Assembly: GCF_030463565.1 (NCBI RefSeq) | Contig: NC_134649.1 | Location: 1,064,001-1,128,000, forward strand | Direction of reading: 5' to 3' | Length of the DNA stretch: 64,000 bases | Origin: Pelecanus crispus | Taxonomy: Eukaryota; Chordata; Aves; Pelecaniformes; Pelecanidae | Shown: piece after piece, positions 30,201 through 39,300 of the stretch | Layout of the letters: each line of letters begins with the position of its first letter | Position numbering within the stretch: position 1 is the first letter of the stretch | Program-made: the position numbers and the translations under genes | The notes under the pieces: model-generated | What the model saw: only the letters and a program-made list of their open reading frames with translations | Databases searched by the model: none | What the model was told of the DNA's origin: nothing

Positions 30201-33200
30201 AATCCTTTGTCATTTGTTAATACTACAAACAGGGCTTTAACCCCAGTTACCAATTTACACTCCAGTTTCACCACTTCTTGTGGTGCTTCTACGGGGATTT
30301 GTTTCCATTGCTGTCTTGCATCGCTGAGGTTTGTACCATTGCTTTGTAATGGTTTGGAAGGGGCCCCCGCAACAGCCCGTGGAACAAAAGCCACCATCTT
30401 CTCAGAATTTTCATAGATTTCAGGATCGTGATCTTCAAGATGGGTAAAAAACTGATACCAAGGTAAATTCAAGTCATTGACCAAATCTGGAGAACCTGGT
30501 CGTCTTCTCCTTACAGTATCACATAGTGAGGATAAGTGTGCCTTCCAGGACCTGGGGTGAAGGAAGAAATTACCTATAATACCAGGCATTACTCCAAGAA
30601 CAATGCCAATAAATAAATCTTTGAGGTTTCCTCAGTTAAATAATGGGCATTTTAAGCTTATAGATTCCATCCAGCATCTTGCATTTTAACCTTAACATGC
30701 CCTGTTTATTTCTATTTAAATACTGTTTGCAGCCAAGTTGAATGATCACAGCTGCATTAAGAAAGAATTAATTAAGAAAATGCCCCCATCAATTAAAAAA
30801 AAAAAAAAAAGTAGAATGAAATTAATTCCGGAATTGAGTATTTATTACATTTAGATCAAGTTATAATTAACATATTTTATTAGTGTGAATACCTCTAACA
30901 CTAAGGGTCACAACACGGTTAAAATGTTTTACCTGAACAAAAAATACTTTGAAGTCCACATGCACTCATCTGTGCTAAACACACAACAAACTGTAAAGTA
31001 CTTGGAATACAAAAATCTGTCAATACTGCTTCAAACTAAAGGTAACACCTGAAACAGTAATTACTATTTGGAAGCTGTTTGATGACATATGTAAAGTTTC
31101 CTAACACCATCCTAACATTCAAAAGATTGAAAGCAGAATGAGCTGATTTTACTTGCCACAACTATAATTAAAAAAAAATCAGCAGTTTATTAATCAATGA
31201 TCTAAAGGAGGCAAACCCCAGCCTGTTTTAGAAAGTATTTTCGTTCTGTACCTGTCTGTGCGGAACGACGATGACAAAAGCTCCATGCTATAGTCAGAAC
31301 TAGCAAGGTCATCCTCATCAAGTCCTTCAGGAGGCTTCATGGGAAGATTTTCAGGATCTCTCTTACAGAGCAAATGCCCAGGGAACTGTCTGTAAATAAA
31401 TAAACGTTAAATTTCACCTCCCTCAGATGATTTAAGATTTTTTTTTCCTTCATGTTTAACTCCTCCAGGAGTTATCAGCAAAGCAGTTTTCTCTCAGATT
31501 AACAGCATCCACAAAAATGTATCCAGGTAAGCCATCAAAACCCGATGCTATTTCCTTTGAGGTGGACACCACCTCTAAATCACAACCTAGTCCTAATTTA
31601 TCAAGCAAAATCCATAAAGCTGTATCAGAATAGTTTAACAATCCCATACCCCACAGTATTTCTAAAAGGTGCTACCAGCCACCGCTGGCACTAATTGACA
31701 GCACATATCCTAACCTTCCCAGACAAAACATAAAGTCCAATACAAAGTTTTTCTATTTGTTAAAATGACAGAGCATAAATTAGAGCAAATAATAATGGCC
31801 AGTCTTTAAACAAATACAAAATTTCTGCTCTACCACAGAGCCAGAACTCCAAACAAAAAGCTGACAGCACCTCAACTACTACAGGACCAAGATTAGGCAC
31901 TTTTTAATGTTAGTTGTGCTCAAAACTTCCATCTAGGAATTCTGCTGCAAACATACCTGAAGTACATGTTTAGATCCACAGAGATGGCATAGTTGGAAGA
32001 ACTGATGACCACAGCAACACTGAGATCACGCGACACTTTCACCGCAGTGAGCGGCGATGTGATGGCTGGACTCCTGTCCTCATCCGGCACGTCTCCCTGG
32101 CAGAGCGCTACGCTGACGTTTGCTAGATTTGCACCATCAAAAGAGTCAAATACATCTTTAAATAGTGTCAAAGAAAACACGAGGTCTCAGATTGTCCAAC
32201 AAGAAATTAGATAGAAGGGGAAGATGGTGAATTTCTGTTAACTTTGTGGTCCAAGCCAATCTCTGCACAAGACATTTAGAATTGTTTGTTTTACAAGAGC
32301 ATTCTAAGCTCAGCTAGGATCAGCAGCAAATTGTGCTAGCTGCTGCACAAACACGCAACTTGTGCCATCTCAAAAGAGCTAATTTATACTTAAAAGTGAA
32401 CTGGGACAAATATATGTCGGCAGTTATATAATTAGGAGGAAAAAGTACCCTGACTTTATTGCACTTTTTTACATACGTGTCAGAAACAAATTGACAAAGA
32501 ATAGGTTAAACCTGTCTGACAGGTCTGAGCTCCTGTTCATTAGAACACAGAAGTTATCTGGTTTCCAAGCTGTGATTCCCTGCGTATCTGTAGATAATTC
32601 CTAAAGGACCTATTTAAGAAGGGCTAGTGACAGTAGATGTAAGCCTATTATACACAGATCCAGACATCAAAACCGCTGAAAGCATTACTCCAGTGTGAAA
32701 CAGATTTCCAGTGGCATGTTGAGAACGTACATTTGATACACGACTACGGCATTTTTTACTACATTAACTAACACTTTGCTACACAACCCCTTTATTGAAA
32801 GCATCTTCAAAACAGACACTCAAATGTCTTTCAAGAAATTTCTGCTTAACCCTGACAAAAAAAGAAAAACAACTTGGTTCTTCCAGATCTGAGAGCTAGT
32901 CTCTACTGAAAAGGATACAAATCCAGCCAGAACTATCTAACAGAAACAGCATCCCCCTGCAGAAGTGCGTATCTGTTATTCGTTCCCAAACTTGCGGAGG
33001 CAAATTAAGGGTATAGCAGTCACATGTCTCTAAGGGTGAGTCTTTTCCAGGAAAGGTAAGATGCACAACAATAAACTTATTGAGCAGAAGTACGCATTTG
33101 TTGTTTTCAAAAGACAGTATCCTCAAAGAGAAAACTGAAGACAGACCTGTAAAGTTAAGGATATTTTAGGATTATAGTGATCTGGCACTTTTGATTTATA

Positions 33201-35379
33201 AAGATATCTCAAGAAAATTACAGCTCAAATTCATTGCCTCTGCTACGATCTCAATAAAAGTTGGGATGGGGGTGGGGGCTTGTTTTGTTTTAAATCTCAC
33301 TTTCTGTGTCAGAAGCATTAATTTTAGAACAGTTTCCTGTAACAGTGCAGGCTCTTTAGGTGGAAAATACTATGAAGAACACAAAAAACCATCACAAAAC
33401 ACTATTTCAGTCAGCACTGAAAATAAAACCTACAATCTTTGCAAATAAAAATACTTTAGCAATAGAGACCATTCAAGAACATGTAAAACATCAAAGGTCT
33501 AGGTCCTGGAAAGACTGCGCTTTCTGACTGTACGCTACATTTGCCAATCATAGAACACAAGGTTAAACACATAATTAGTTTTTTGCAGAATTAGTGAGGA
33601 ACCCTCTCTATGCTTTCTTCCCATCAGTTCCAATATTAAAGGGAAAGTCTGAGATAGCAGGGTTGCATGAATGTGTTTTATTAAAGTTTATTTTTAACTT
33701 TGTATCATCTGAACACCTTACCCTACAACAGTTTAATTCCCTCTAACAATGTCATCTTTGAATACAGAAATGGCACTAGTATTTTTCAAGTTCATTAATA
33801 CTGCTACTTATCACTTCAAATCAGTGTGAGAGTATTTGACACTTGCCTATTGTTCAATCCTACCGCCTCGATTTGTTTCACTAGGTGGAGCAGAATTAGA
33901 CCTACAATAATTTCAAATATGGAATACACATTGAAATTTACTCACTAATGTTTTTAACTTCAAGGAGCTTTTTAAGTGTATCTTCCTTACAACTGTGCAG
34001 GGAAATTGGGTTGTATTTTCCATCTTCTATAGTGAATTCATAGACAAACAGTTCATGACTTTTACTAAGAGCCAGTATTTTTGTCTTGTCTGCTTGCAGA
34101 TCATCATCTTCTGTATTGTCCCACATGAAGCTGAAGATACAACATTCAGTATGTTTATTGACCTTATTCTCTTTCCACATTTCATACACTGAACAGTTCT
34201 GGAAGTGTGCTAACGATGGACAGTATCATTTTCATCTGCTGCAGTAAAGATTCTGCTGCCGCCCCCTCCCCTCCCAATACTAAAACATATTTTATCCCCA
34301 GCAGAGACTGCAATGCAAGACAGCGCTTGAGGAATCCCTACTTCTCTTCCTCTCAGGAATACAGGGGGTTTCTATCCTTGTGTGTTTCTTTCCTTTAGTC
34401 ATCCATGACACGTGCCACGTGAGCGATGCTCTGCTTCACAGCTTCTTTTAGGAGGAGGAACACCAGCACTGTCAGCTAGGGAGAAGCAGAGCATATTGCC
34501 CATTTCCCTACATTTTGCCTCCCCGTTGCTCGGGCTGAGAAGCTCTTCAGGTGTCTGTCTCCACACCTGCTCTCCCACAGAGAGGGGAGCAGGCAGAGAG
34601 GAAACAGCCAGCAGGCCACTCAGGGTGGTGCAGAGCGAACAGGAGACCAGAGCACCGTCACAACGTTGGTATTGCTTGACACTGCAGACGTTTAGAAATG
34701 CAATGCGGCTGTGGTTTTGACTCAGCATTAAAAGCTACTAAAGCAGATTAAAAACATCTTGTGATCACTGAATGTCACGCACTAGAGCTTGCCCCTGACC
34801 AGCAGACAAGGAAGTCAAGCAGTCAGGGCACTACGAAATTTTAAGCTAGCAACTCGACAAAACCAGACGAATTTTCTTCTTCCTTTTGTTTTTTGACCTA
34901 CTGTAATGAATACACCCACAACTAAACAAATGAGTAGGTATAAATCAACGTCCCCTCCAGCAACGGGATTTTAAGTGGACAGCATCCCCTTTCGAGGCAG
35001 GGTTTGAAAGTCCCCCTCAGCCCCCTGCAGCTTTCAGCGCCTGCCGCGGCCTGTGCAGGGCTGCTCCCTCAGCCCCTGGGGTCTGCCCGGCGCCTCTCAC
35101 CACAGCAAAGCGACGCCGGGGGTCCCCTCCCGGCCTCCCCGTCCCCTGCTCGCCCCCTGCCACTTACTCAGCCCAGGCTCCCGGGAGGACGCCGCCCCGG
35201 GCCCGGCCGCCTCCGCTCGGCGCCAGGGACTCCAGGTAGATCCCACCAGGGACCAGGAGGCTGCCCAGAGCGTCCTGGCCCCTGCTCAGCCGGACCCAGG
35301 CTGCGTCCCGCAAGGAGCCCTGCGCCTCCCCCGAGAGGGGAGCCAGCAATACGCGCAGCTCCCGCTTCGCCCCCGCCAT
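1..35379 (-). CDS. SPG11: SPG11, spatacsin (40 coding exons, C-terminus cut by window edge)
   Basis: Large cytosolic scaffold that works with spastizin and AP-5 in lysosome tubulation and autophagic lysosome reformation; human loss causes spastic paraplegia 11 (family knowledge). Coding exons, 5' to 3': 35379-35168, 34130-33946, 33146-32919, 32155-31957, 31389-31252, 30551-30088, 29832-29687, 28614-28482, 28116-27961, 26663-26485, 26310-26134, 25651-25580, 25159-25032, 24360-24182, 23698-23491, 22960-22757, 21820-21714, 20907-20762, 19897-19745, 19011-18945, 18491-18326, 17129-16924, 16129-16021, 15504-15345, 14154-13897, 13671-13471, 13158-13051, 11960-11798, 11385-11171, 10819-10075, 9204-9062, 7589-7391, 6336-6199, 4502-4369, 3664-3557, 2952-2784, 2008-1920, 1393-1238, 687-536, 103-1. 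Every junction keeps frame. The total is 2401 codons, against 2443 residues in human as I recall, and the exon count of 40 also agrees. All introns are GT-AG except intron 14 (GC-AG). The start ATG at 35379 has A at -3 and G at +4. No frameshift or internal stop was seen. Confidence 0.97.
392..444. repeat. Tandem duplication, two 26-27 bp units
   Basis: ACACTTTATCACATGAAAGG followed by a T/A tail is present twice in a row (392-418 and 419-444), differing by one T. It lies in SPG11 intron 39, between exons 39 and 40. Recent slippage-type duplication; no function inferred. Confidence 0.9.
5948..5980 (+). repeat. Poly(A) run of 33 bases
   Basis: An uninterrupted A33 tract in SPG11 intron 33, poly(U) in the sense transcript. 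Such runs often vary in length or are mis-assembled. No recognisable retroposed body lies directly beside it, so I do not call it a retroposon tail. Confidence 0.95.
10075..10819 (-). CDS. SPG11: SPG11 exon 30, the largest exon (745 bp)
   Basis: This exon gives about 248 residues (roughly 1690-1937) and is by far the longest of the gene. Conserved stretches are RIEFWKKCNDNFMKNSISS, ERHLLLTLAGHWLAKND, EKQIWICRITQQTL, FDSLAKEFSFSKLPALNT, ESLKFLIGCLLDEGSVHEA and CHYFHFYNRDVSVVLHCRAL. Its acceptor (TTTTGCAG) and donor (GTAAGT) are strong and the flanking exons join in frame. The C-terminal end (acidic, then proline/serine-rich) is the variable linker before the conserved C-terminal domain. Confidence 0.97.
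11171..23698 (-). CDS. SPG11: SPG11 exons 15-29: residues about 866-1689
   Basis: Alpha-solenoid-like central region of spatacsin. Conserved landmarks are HDWLNI (exon 15), SELEDFELLLQRLSYLGGV and FVLYCLEHNLQYLLYTYLD (exon 16), KELHEVHPWFEFLVQCR (exon 17), SLANAQILIPSNQASVSSML (exon 18), MALTPYPKLKAALFPPC (exon 19), KLFGWQST (exon 20), LVNKYAIMERL with YYLHHGRPSFAFGTFLV (exon 21), and GAACVCFLELLGLDSLKLRV (exon 22). Exon 24 reads NDWLQFII, exon 25 HAPILSVLAACFQ, exon 27 SPLLYILEMYELCM, exon 28 CRTEYELGKLLQLF, and exon 29 ECRSIL-like plus ALAELPVDNVV. The order matches the vertebrate protein without gaps. Introns here are short (roughly 0.2-2.8 kb) and AT-rich. Confidence 0.96.
21557..21660 (+). 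mobile_element. MIR-like ancient SINE remnant
   Basis: Read in order, TTTTAGAGATGAGGAACTGA, GATTTGCCATGGTCA, GCAGCAGAGCAGAGAATTAA and GCCCAG follow the layout of the MIR consensus (GATGAGGAAACTGAGG, TTGCCCAAGGTCA, GCAGAGC.GGGAATTGAACCCAG). Diverged, as expected for this old amniote family. Lies in SPG11 intron 17, about 50 bp from the 3' border of exon 17. Confidence 0.6.
23699..24181 (-). other. SPG11: SPG11 intron 14 with a GC-AG splice pair
   Basis: The exon 14 donor reads CAAG|GCAAGT, a near-perfect GC-donor consensus. The exon 15 acceptor is a normal CACAG. Joining CAA-G to AA-CTC keeps the frame (RQ-E-LKTCNPEVLW), in agreement with the vertebrate protein. Using the GT four bases further inside the intron would shift the frame and reach a stop within about six codons, so the GC donor is required. 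Confidence 0.88.
24182..29832 (-). CDS. SPG11: SPG11 exons 7-14: residues about 476-865
   Basis: Helical middle part of spatacsin. Recognisable conserved stretches are GLTQEEFLNRLMIYGSAG and CHLNGWERCSIPIHALE (exon 7), ENRQLDTVDLFLKSKESLF (exon 8), ALNLLCSAIKEN and KHFSEQLLNLTLAFL (exon 9), a basic/acidic linker with DLDDD (exon 10), EAQAFFRMHQHPAQSLQ (exon 11), GFDVKEELHKICFYTVDKH (exon 12), NYFSEKEKKMIDFVHQVE (exon 13) and LNWAQWWDELTQEMIILPR (exon 14). Exon 8 uses the acceptor that restores ALE-AGLENRQ; a second AG four bases further downstream would shift the frame. Exon 14 ends in a GC donor, described separately. Confidence 0.95.
30088..35379 (-). CDS. SPG11: SPG11 exons 1-6: N-terminal region, residues about 1-475
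   Basis: This block encodes the N-terminal part of spatacsin, which the literature predicts to be beta-propeller-like and to contact AP-5. Exon 1 gives only about 70 residues and is the least conserved exon. It seems to lack some 15 N-terminal residues compared with the human protein as I remember it. Better conserved signatures follow: a HELFVYEFTIEDG-type strand in exon 2, LRILSF and the CRGMLFLLDSSGWIY region in exon 3, and KVSRDLSVAVVISSSNYAI in exon 4. Exon 5 holds an acidic DEDD stretch. Exon 6 is 464 bp and includes RSWKAHLSSL and LPWYQFFTHLE. Exon 3 ends at a phase-1 GTATCC donor, which restores GWIYVFD across the junction. Confidence 0.93.
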
Positions 35380-35433
35380 CCTCCTCAGGGAGAGCCGCCA
35401 CCCCCGGCCTAACGGGAGCCCACACCCCTGCCC

Positions 35434-35487
35434 GCCGCCATCTTGGACGGGGCAGCCCTTCCTTCCGGTCAGCTGACAGCGCTGACC
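35434..35487. promoter_or_regulatory. YY1-like site, ETS-like site and a 7-bp inverted repeat
   Basis: Positions 35434-35446 (GCCGCCATCTTGG) match the YY1 consensus. Positions 35462-35468 (CTTCCGG) match the ETS/GABPA core on the minus strand. Positions 35467-35487 form a perfect inverted repeat, GGTCAGC, seven bases, GCTGACC. All sit just upstream of the SPG11 start codon, probably at or near its transcription start. Motif matching only; binding is inferred. Confidence 0.6.
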
Positions 35488-35501
35488 AGTGCCGTGGCGC
35501 G

Positions 35502-35573
35502 ACTACAACTCCCAGCAGGCACCGCGGCCCAGCGCCAGCGGGTGGGCAGGCAATGCACGCTGGGAGTTGTAGT
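35502..35573. promoter_or_regulatory. Inverted pair of ZNF143/Staf (SBS)-type motifs
   Basis: Positions 35502-35520 read ACTACAACTCCCAGCAGGC, and 35555-35573 is the same motif on the other strand (minus-strand reading ACTACAACTCCCAGCGTGC). Both match the known ZNF143/THAP11 consensus ACTACAANTCCCAGNNNGC. The copies face each other across 34 bp, which is symmetric for a divergent promoter. They lie about 120-195 bp upstream of the SPG11 ATG. Confidence 0.85.
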
Positions 35574-36088
35574 CTTGGTGAGGGCCGGCGGGAGGGGAGC
35601 GCGCTGCCGCCACCTTCGCTCCCCGCCGGCGGCGAGACCAGGGTAGGCGACCGCCTCCGGGGGCCTTTACGTTCACCGCAGCACCGGGGGACACGGTTCT
35701 GCGCACAGCGGAGGACGCTGGAAACCTAGAGCAAACCTAGCCCTAATTCCCGTTATCCAGCCCGTGCCTCTTCCTACTAAAGCTTGCCGCCCTAGCTTGG
35801 GACGTAAATCATGGCGGCTCCTTCCGTCGTGCTCCTTTGGACGCTTGGTTGCTACCCTTATTGGGAAAGTGTGGGGTTTTGGGGGGCTAGGTCCGGCAGA
35901 CCGGGGGTGTTTGTGTGCGTGCGGACAGGCCTGCCGCCGCCACGGCAGCGCCACTGCACCCAGGCACAGCCGACGGCGCTGCCCGGGGCTGCCCGAGGGG
36001 GCTCAGCAACGGCGGGGCGGCGCGGCGGGACCCCCGGCAGCGCCCACCCCATCCCGCGGCAGCAAAATCCCGCCGGCTGCTGACCACG

Positions 36089-36198
36089 CCCCCGCCCCGC
36101 CCCTGGGCGGGGCATCCACGCCGTGACCCCGCCCACGAGCCCTTTTCAAACAGTCCCCGCCTCTGGGCGGGGTCGAGGGTGGCGAGGCCCCGCCCCCG
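36089..36198. promoter_or_regulatory. GC-box cluster upstream of CIAO2A
   Basis: Five SP/KLF-type GC boxes lie at about 36089-36103, 36105-36113, 36127-36134, 36165-36172 and 36188-36198. TGGGCGGGG (36104-36112) and CCCCGCCCA (36127-36135) form a perfect 9-bp inverted repeat. The cluster ends about 80 bp before the CIAO2A ATG, so it is likely the core promoter. Confidence 0.65.
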
Positions 36199-36262
36199 CG
36201 AGGAACTTCCCGCTGGCGGCGGCGGCGGACGGTGGCCGCCAGGGTCCGTTTCGCGCTCTCCC

Positions 36263-36346
36263 ATGGCGGAGCGGGAGGATGTCGCTGGTGTTGGGGCTGC
36301 TGTCGCACACGCTGAGCAGGGTGCTGCGGTACTCCGGGCTGCGTAG
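36263..36346 (+). CDS. Upstream ORF overlapping the CIAO2A start (27 codons)
   Basis: An ATG at 36263 opens a 27-codon frame (MAEREDVAG...) that overlaps the CIAO2A start codon 16 bases downstream in another frame and ends at 36346. Its context has C at -3 and G at +4, so initiation would be inefficient. It is only relevant if the mRNA starts upstream of 36263. The peptide has no known homologue; its likely role, if any, is translational control of CIAO2A. Confidence 0.35.
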   Translation: MAEREDVAGVGAAVAHAEQGAAVLRAA

Positions 36347-39300
36347 GGGTTGCCATGCCCCCCGGAGCCAGGCCATGGAGCAGGACAAGGCGCTCGAGGT
36401 TTACGGTGACTGTCGTGGGGTTCAAGGGTCGCCCCTCGGGGAGGCCTGGGGCGAGGGGCCTGCGGGGGGCTGCGGGGCGGGGTCGTGAGGAGCGTGGGGT
36501 CCCTGAGGGGCCCTGAGGGCTGCCGGTGCTGCGCCCTCGGCGGGCGTGAGGCGGGGGAAGCCGGGCCCTGCCCAGCCCTCCGTGGGGACCGGGAGCAGCG
36601 TCCTGGGGCTGAGTGCGCGGGGTCCCTGAGGGGCTGGGGCGAAGGTGCTCTTGGGGCAGGGGGGAGTACGTTTGGCTTGCTTGGGAATTGCAATGGCTGC
36701 CAGGGAGGTGGGGTGGCGAGGGGTTGCCCTTGGGGTGCTGCAGAGTCCAGGAAGCGTTCGGGGAAGGGCGAGGGCCTGTCCTGGGTGCCCGCTAGCTCTC
36801 CCCAAGCACACCGCCAGCCCCAGGAGATGGGGCGGATGCTGTGACCTTGGGATGCAGCGTGTGCCATGGATCCCGAGCAAGGAGCGCGCCGAGAGGGCTG
36901 TCCTGAGCCACCGCTGGACTGGTGGGAGATGCTGCTGCTTCCCAGCTCCTGAGCGTGTGGGAAGGGGCTGGCCGGCTGCTGGGCTTGCTCGGCCCCCGCT
37001 CCGCGGGGAGTTACCTTAGCGGTTCCTCACCTTAGGCAGAAGAGGGGCTGGACGCACCTGGAAAGGCGAGTCATTCCAGAAAGGTCAGCCACTTAGTCCA
37101 GCAAAATGGAAATTTCTGTTGCTGAATGACAGAGGTTTTTGTAAAATATGGGGAGATTTCACCTCTGGAAATGCTGCATGTAGGATCTCAGAGGCTTGCA
37201 AAAACACTGTCAAGCTTCAAGGCACCGTTATTTTGTAGGCAATTAGGAGTAGTGTGAGGATTTTCTGCAGCACTGTACACAGTTTTATCTGAAAAGACTA
37301 AAAGAGGAAACAGTGTCAAACAAGCTCAATTTTAAAACTTGAGAGATGTTTAAATATAGATACTTTAAAACATCAGTGGTTCTAGGTAAGAACCTAGGTT
37401 ATGAACCTCAAGCGTGTACGTAGTCCTCTTGATTTCAGTTCATCCGTACAGTTGTGCTTGCGCATGATCTTTGCAGAACTAAAGCATCTGTCTGTAGAAC
37501 TTTAGATTTAAAAGACCAGAGACATCCATGAAGTACTGCTGAACTAAATCAACTTCAGTGTTCCTCTCACTGCTTGGTGAAGTAATTGATTTCTTTTTCA
37601 AGTGGGACTTTTCACAAAGGAAGAGGATAAAATTTAAAAACAGAGGAAGAAATGTATCAGAAATTACACGGAAATGTGTATGTGAAGATACTTCTGTTGT
37701 ACGTAAATACAAAGTAATTTCAGTTGGACTAGGTGATTGGTGTAGGTCTCTTCCAACTGAACTGTTCTATTCTTATGGATAAAACATCAAAAGGCATTTT
37801 AGTGAAAATTCCCCTGCTTAAAATCAAATGGGGTTAGATGTGGCAGGATCAAAACCATTTTCTTTAAGAAGTCTTTCTGTTTTCCTTGAGATGGTTTGTT
37901 TGGCTAGACTTCTGTAGTTGTCTAAGACTTAAAGCAAAAAGTGATACTGGAGACCGAACAATGGAAAAAAGGTGAAAATACTTCTTAGTGGTCTGACAAA
38001 AGAGATTATTAATCTGTTTGCTGGAAAGCATTCTAATAAAGCTAGGCAGCTTGTTTGCTTGTTACTCATCATGATCCCTAATGAAACTGAGGGGACAGTT
38101 ACCAGTTCTTTGGGAACATGGAACAAATAGCCTGGTGGCATCTACTGTGTCTTCTAGGTTCGTAATTCAGCAGCATCATATCCTTATGATGTAGACAGAG
38201 AAACAGAGGCTAGGGGCTTCAGAATGATTCAAGCAATTGTCTGCTTCCCTGGAAATTAGGGAACAGGGCTAAGTTCTCTCATTCGTACCAAATTTTGTTT
38301 TACGGTGTGAGTGATGACAACTTACTTTGGACAGCAAGCGTTTCCCAGCCCTGCTGAAGGGTTTACCTAGGTTTTGAGAGCAGTTTGAGTAGCCCTTGCA
38401 GGAGGGTGAGAGGTTCTGAGAAGGTGAGGTGAGTACCAGGAATGAAAGCTTATCCAACTGTACATGCATAAGTCTTTTCCTCCCTCACAGGTCAGAGGCT
38501 TTAGGGTCTGCCTGCACGGATGGAGTCCAGACAGACAACGAACTACCATTCCTGCCCACTGGCTGCCTGCTTCCTGCCTGCCTGGAAATAATATAGCAAT
38601 GTTAGTGGCACGCTGTACGATGCCTGTGATGCCTGCTGAGAGGCTGGGCTGTCAGCCCAATGGCAGGAATGCACTGAAAGCGGCTCTGCAGCTCTCAAGA
38701 GCTGGGTGGGTCTGTGCTGAAGCTAGACTGAAGGAATTTGCCATAGCAAAGACTGGTGTCACGTTTGCTTTCGCAATACAGTTAGCTATTGTAGTAGCGC
38801 TATTGGTAGGGCTACACTACAAAGAAAATCACTACAGCTGGCCAAAAATACCTCCCCGTTCTTTTTTAACTGGTTTTTTTTTGGAAGTGATCTTAACCTG
38901 TATCCCTTTAGTTACCTTATTTATACCAGAGATGCTTGTACTTGCATTTCTAAGGGGCAAACAACTGCATACAAGGCAGAAGCGAGTGAGAGGTGACAGC
39001 TGGGAACTTCCTGGGTTTGGCCTTCACTGTCAAAATGAGTGCCTCTTCAAGTTAGGCCATGTACGTGGCACCGACGTGAACAGGCTGCAGATCTTGTTGC
39101 CTTTCCTTCTGTGCTACATTACTCAGCAAATACATCGAAATGCAGAGACTTATTTTTTCAGGCTCTTAGGAAATCTACTGAATTCATATACTCTCTGGTG
39201 CATTATTTTTCAGTGCCCTATAATCAAATATTGTAGCTATTGACTATTACTTTAAAACCTTTTGCGCTATGGAAAAAGCAACAATAAATGTACTTCTGTT

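Larger units (their letters stand above)
34900..36900. promoter_or_regulatory. Bidirectional CpG-island promoter of SPG11 and CIAO2A
   Basis: An abrupt GC- and CpG-rich block contains both divergent start codons (SPG11 ATG at 35379 minus, CIAO2A ATG at 36279 plus; 900 bp apart), both first exons and both first donors. It separates AT-rich introns on each side. There is no obvious TATA box, as expected for housekeeping genes. Motifs near the SPG11 side are YY1-like, ETS-like and two ZNF143-like sites; near CIAO2A there are a CCAAT box in reverse orientation (ATTGG, 35860-35864) and a cluster of GC boxes. Long open frames on both strands here come from the lack of AT-rich stops and are not genes. 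Confidence 0.9.

Noticed and set aside
35811-36083. Plus-strand frame starting MAAPSVVLLWTLGC in the CpG island
   Set aside because: It looks like a signal peptide at first, but the rest is low-complexity promoter sequence and there is no conserved continuation or splice partner. The ATG sits in a YY1-like ATGGCGGC context.
35887-36867. 326-codon minus-strand frame across the promoter, and other long frames at 35004-37019
   Set aside because: They overlap first exons and the CpG island, have extreme Pro/Ala/Arg/Gly composition and no family motif. They are the expected by-product of GC-rich DNA.
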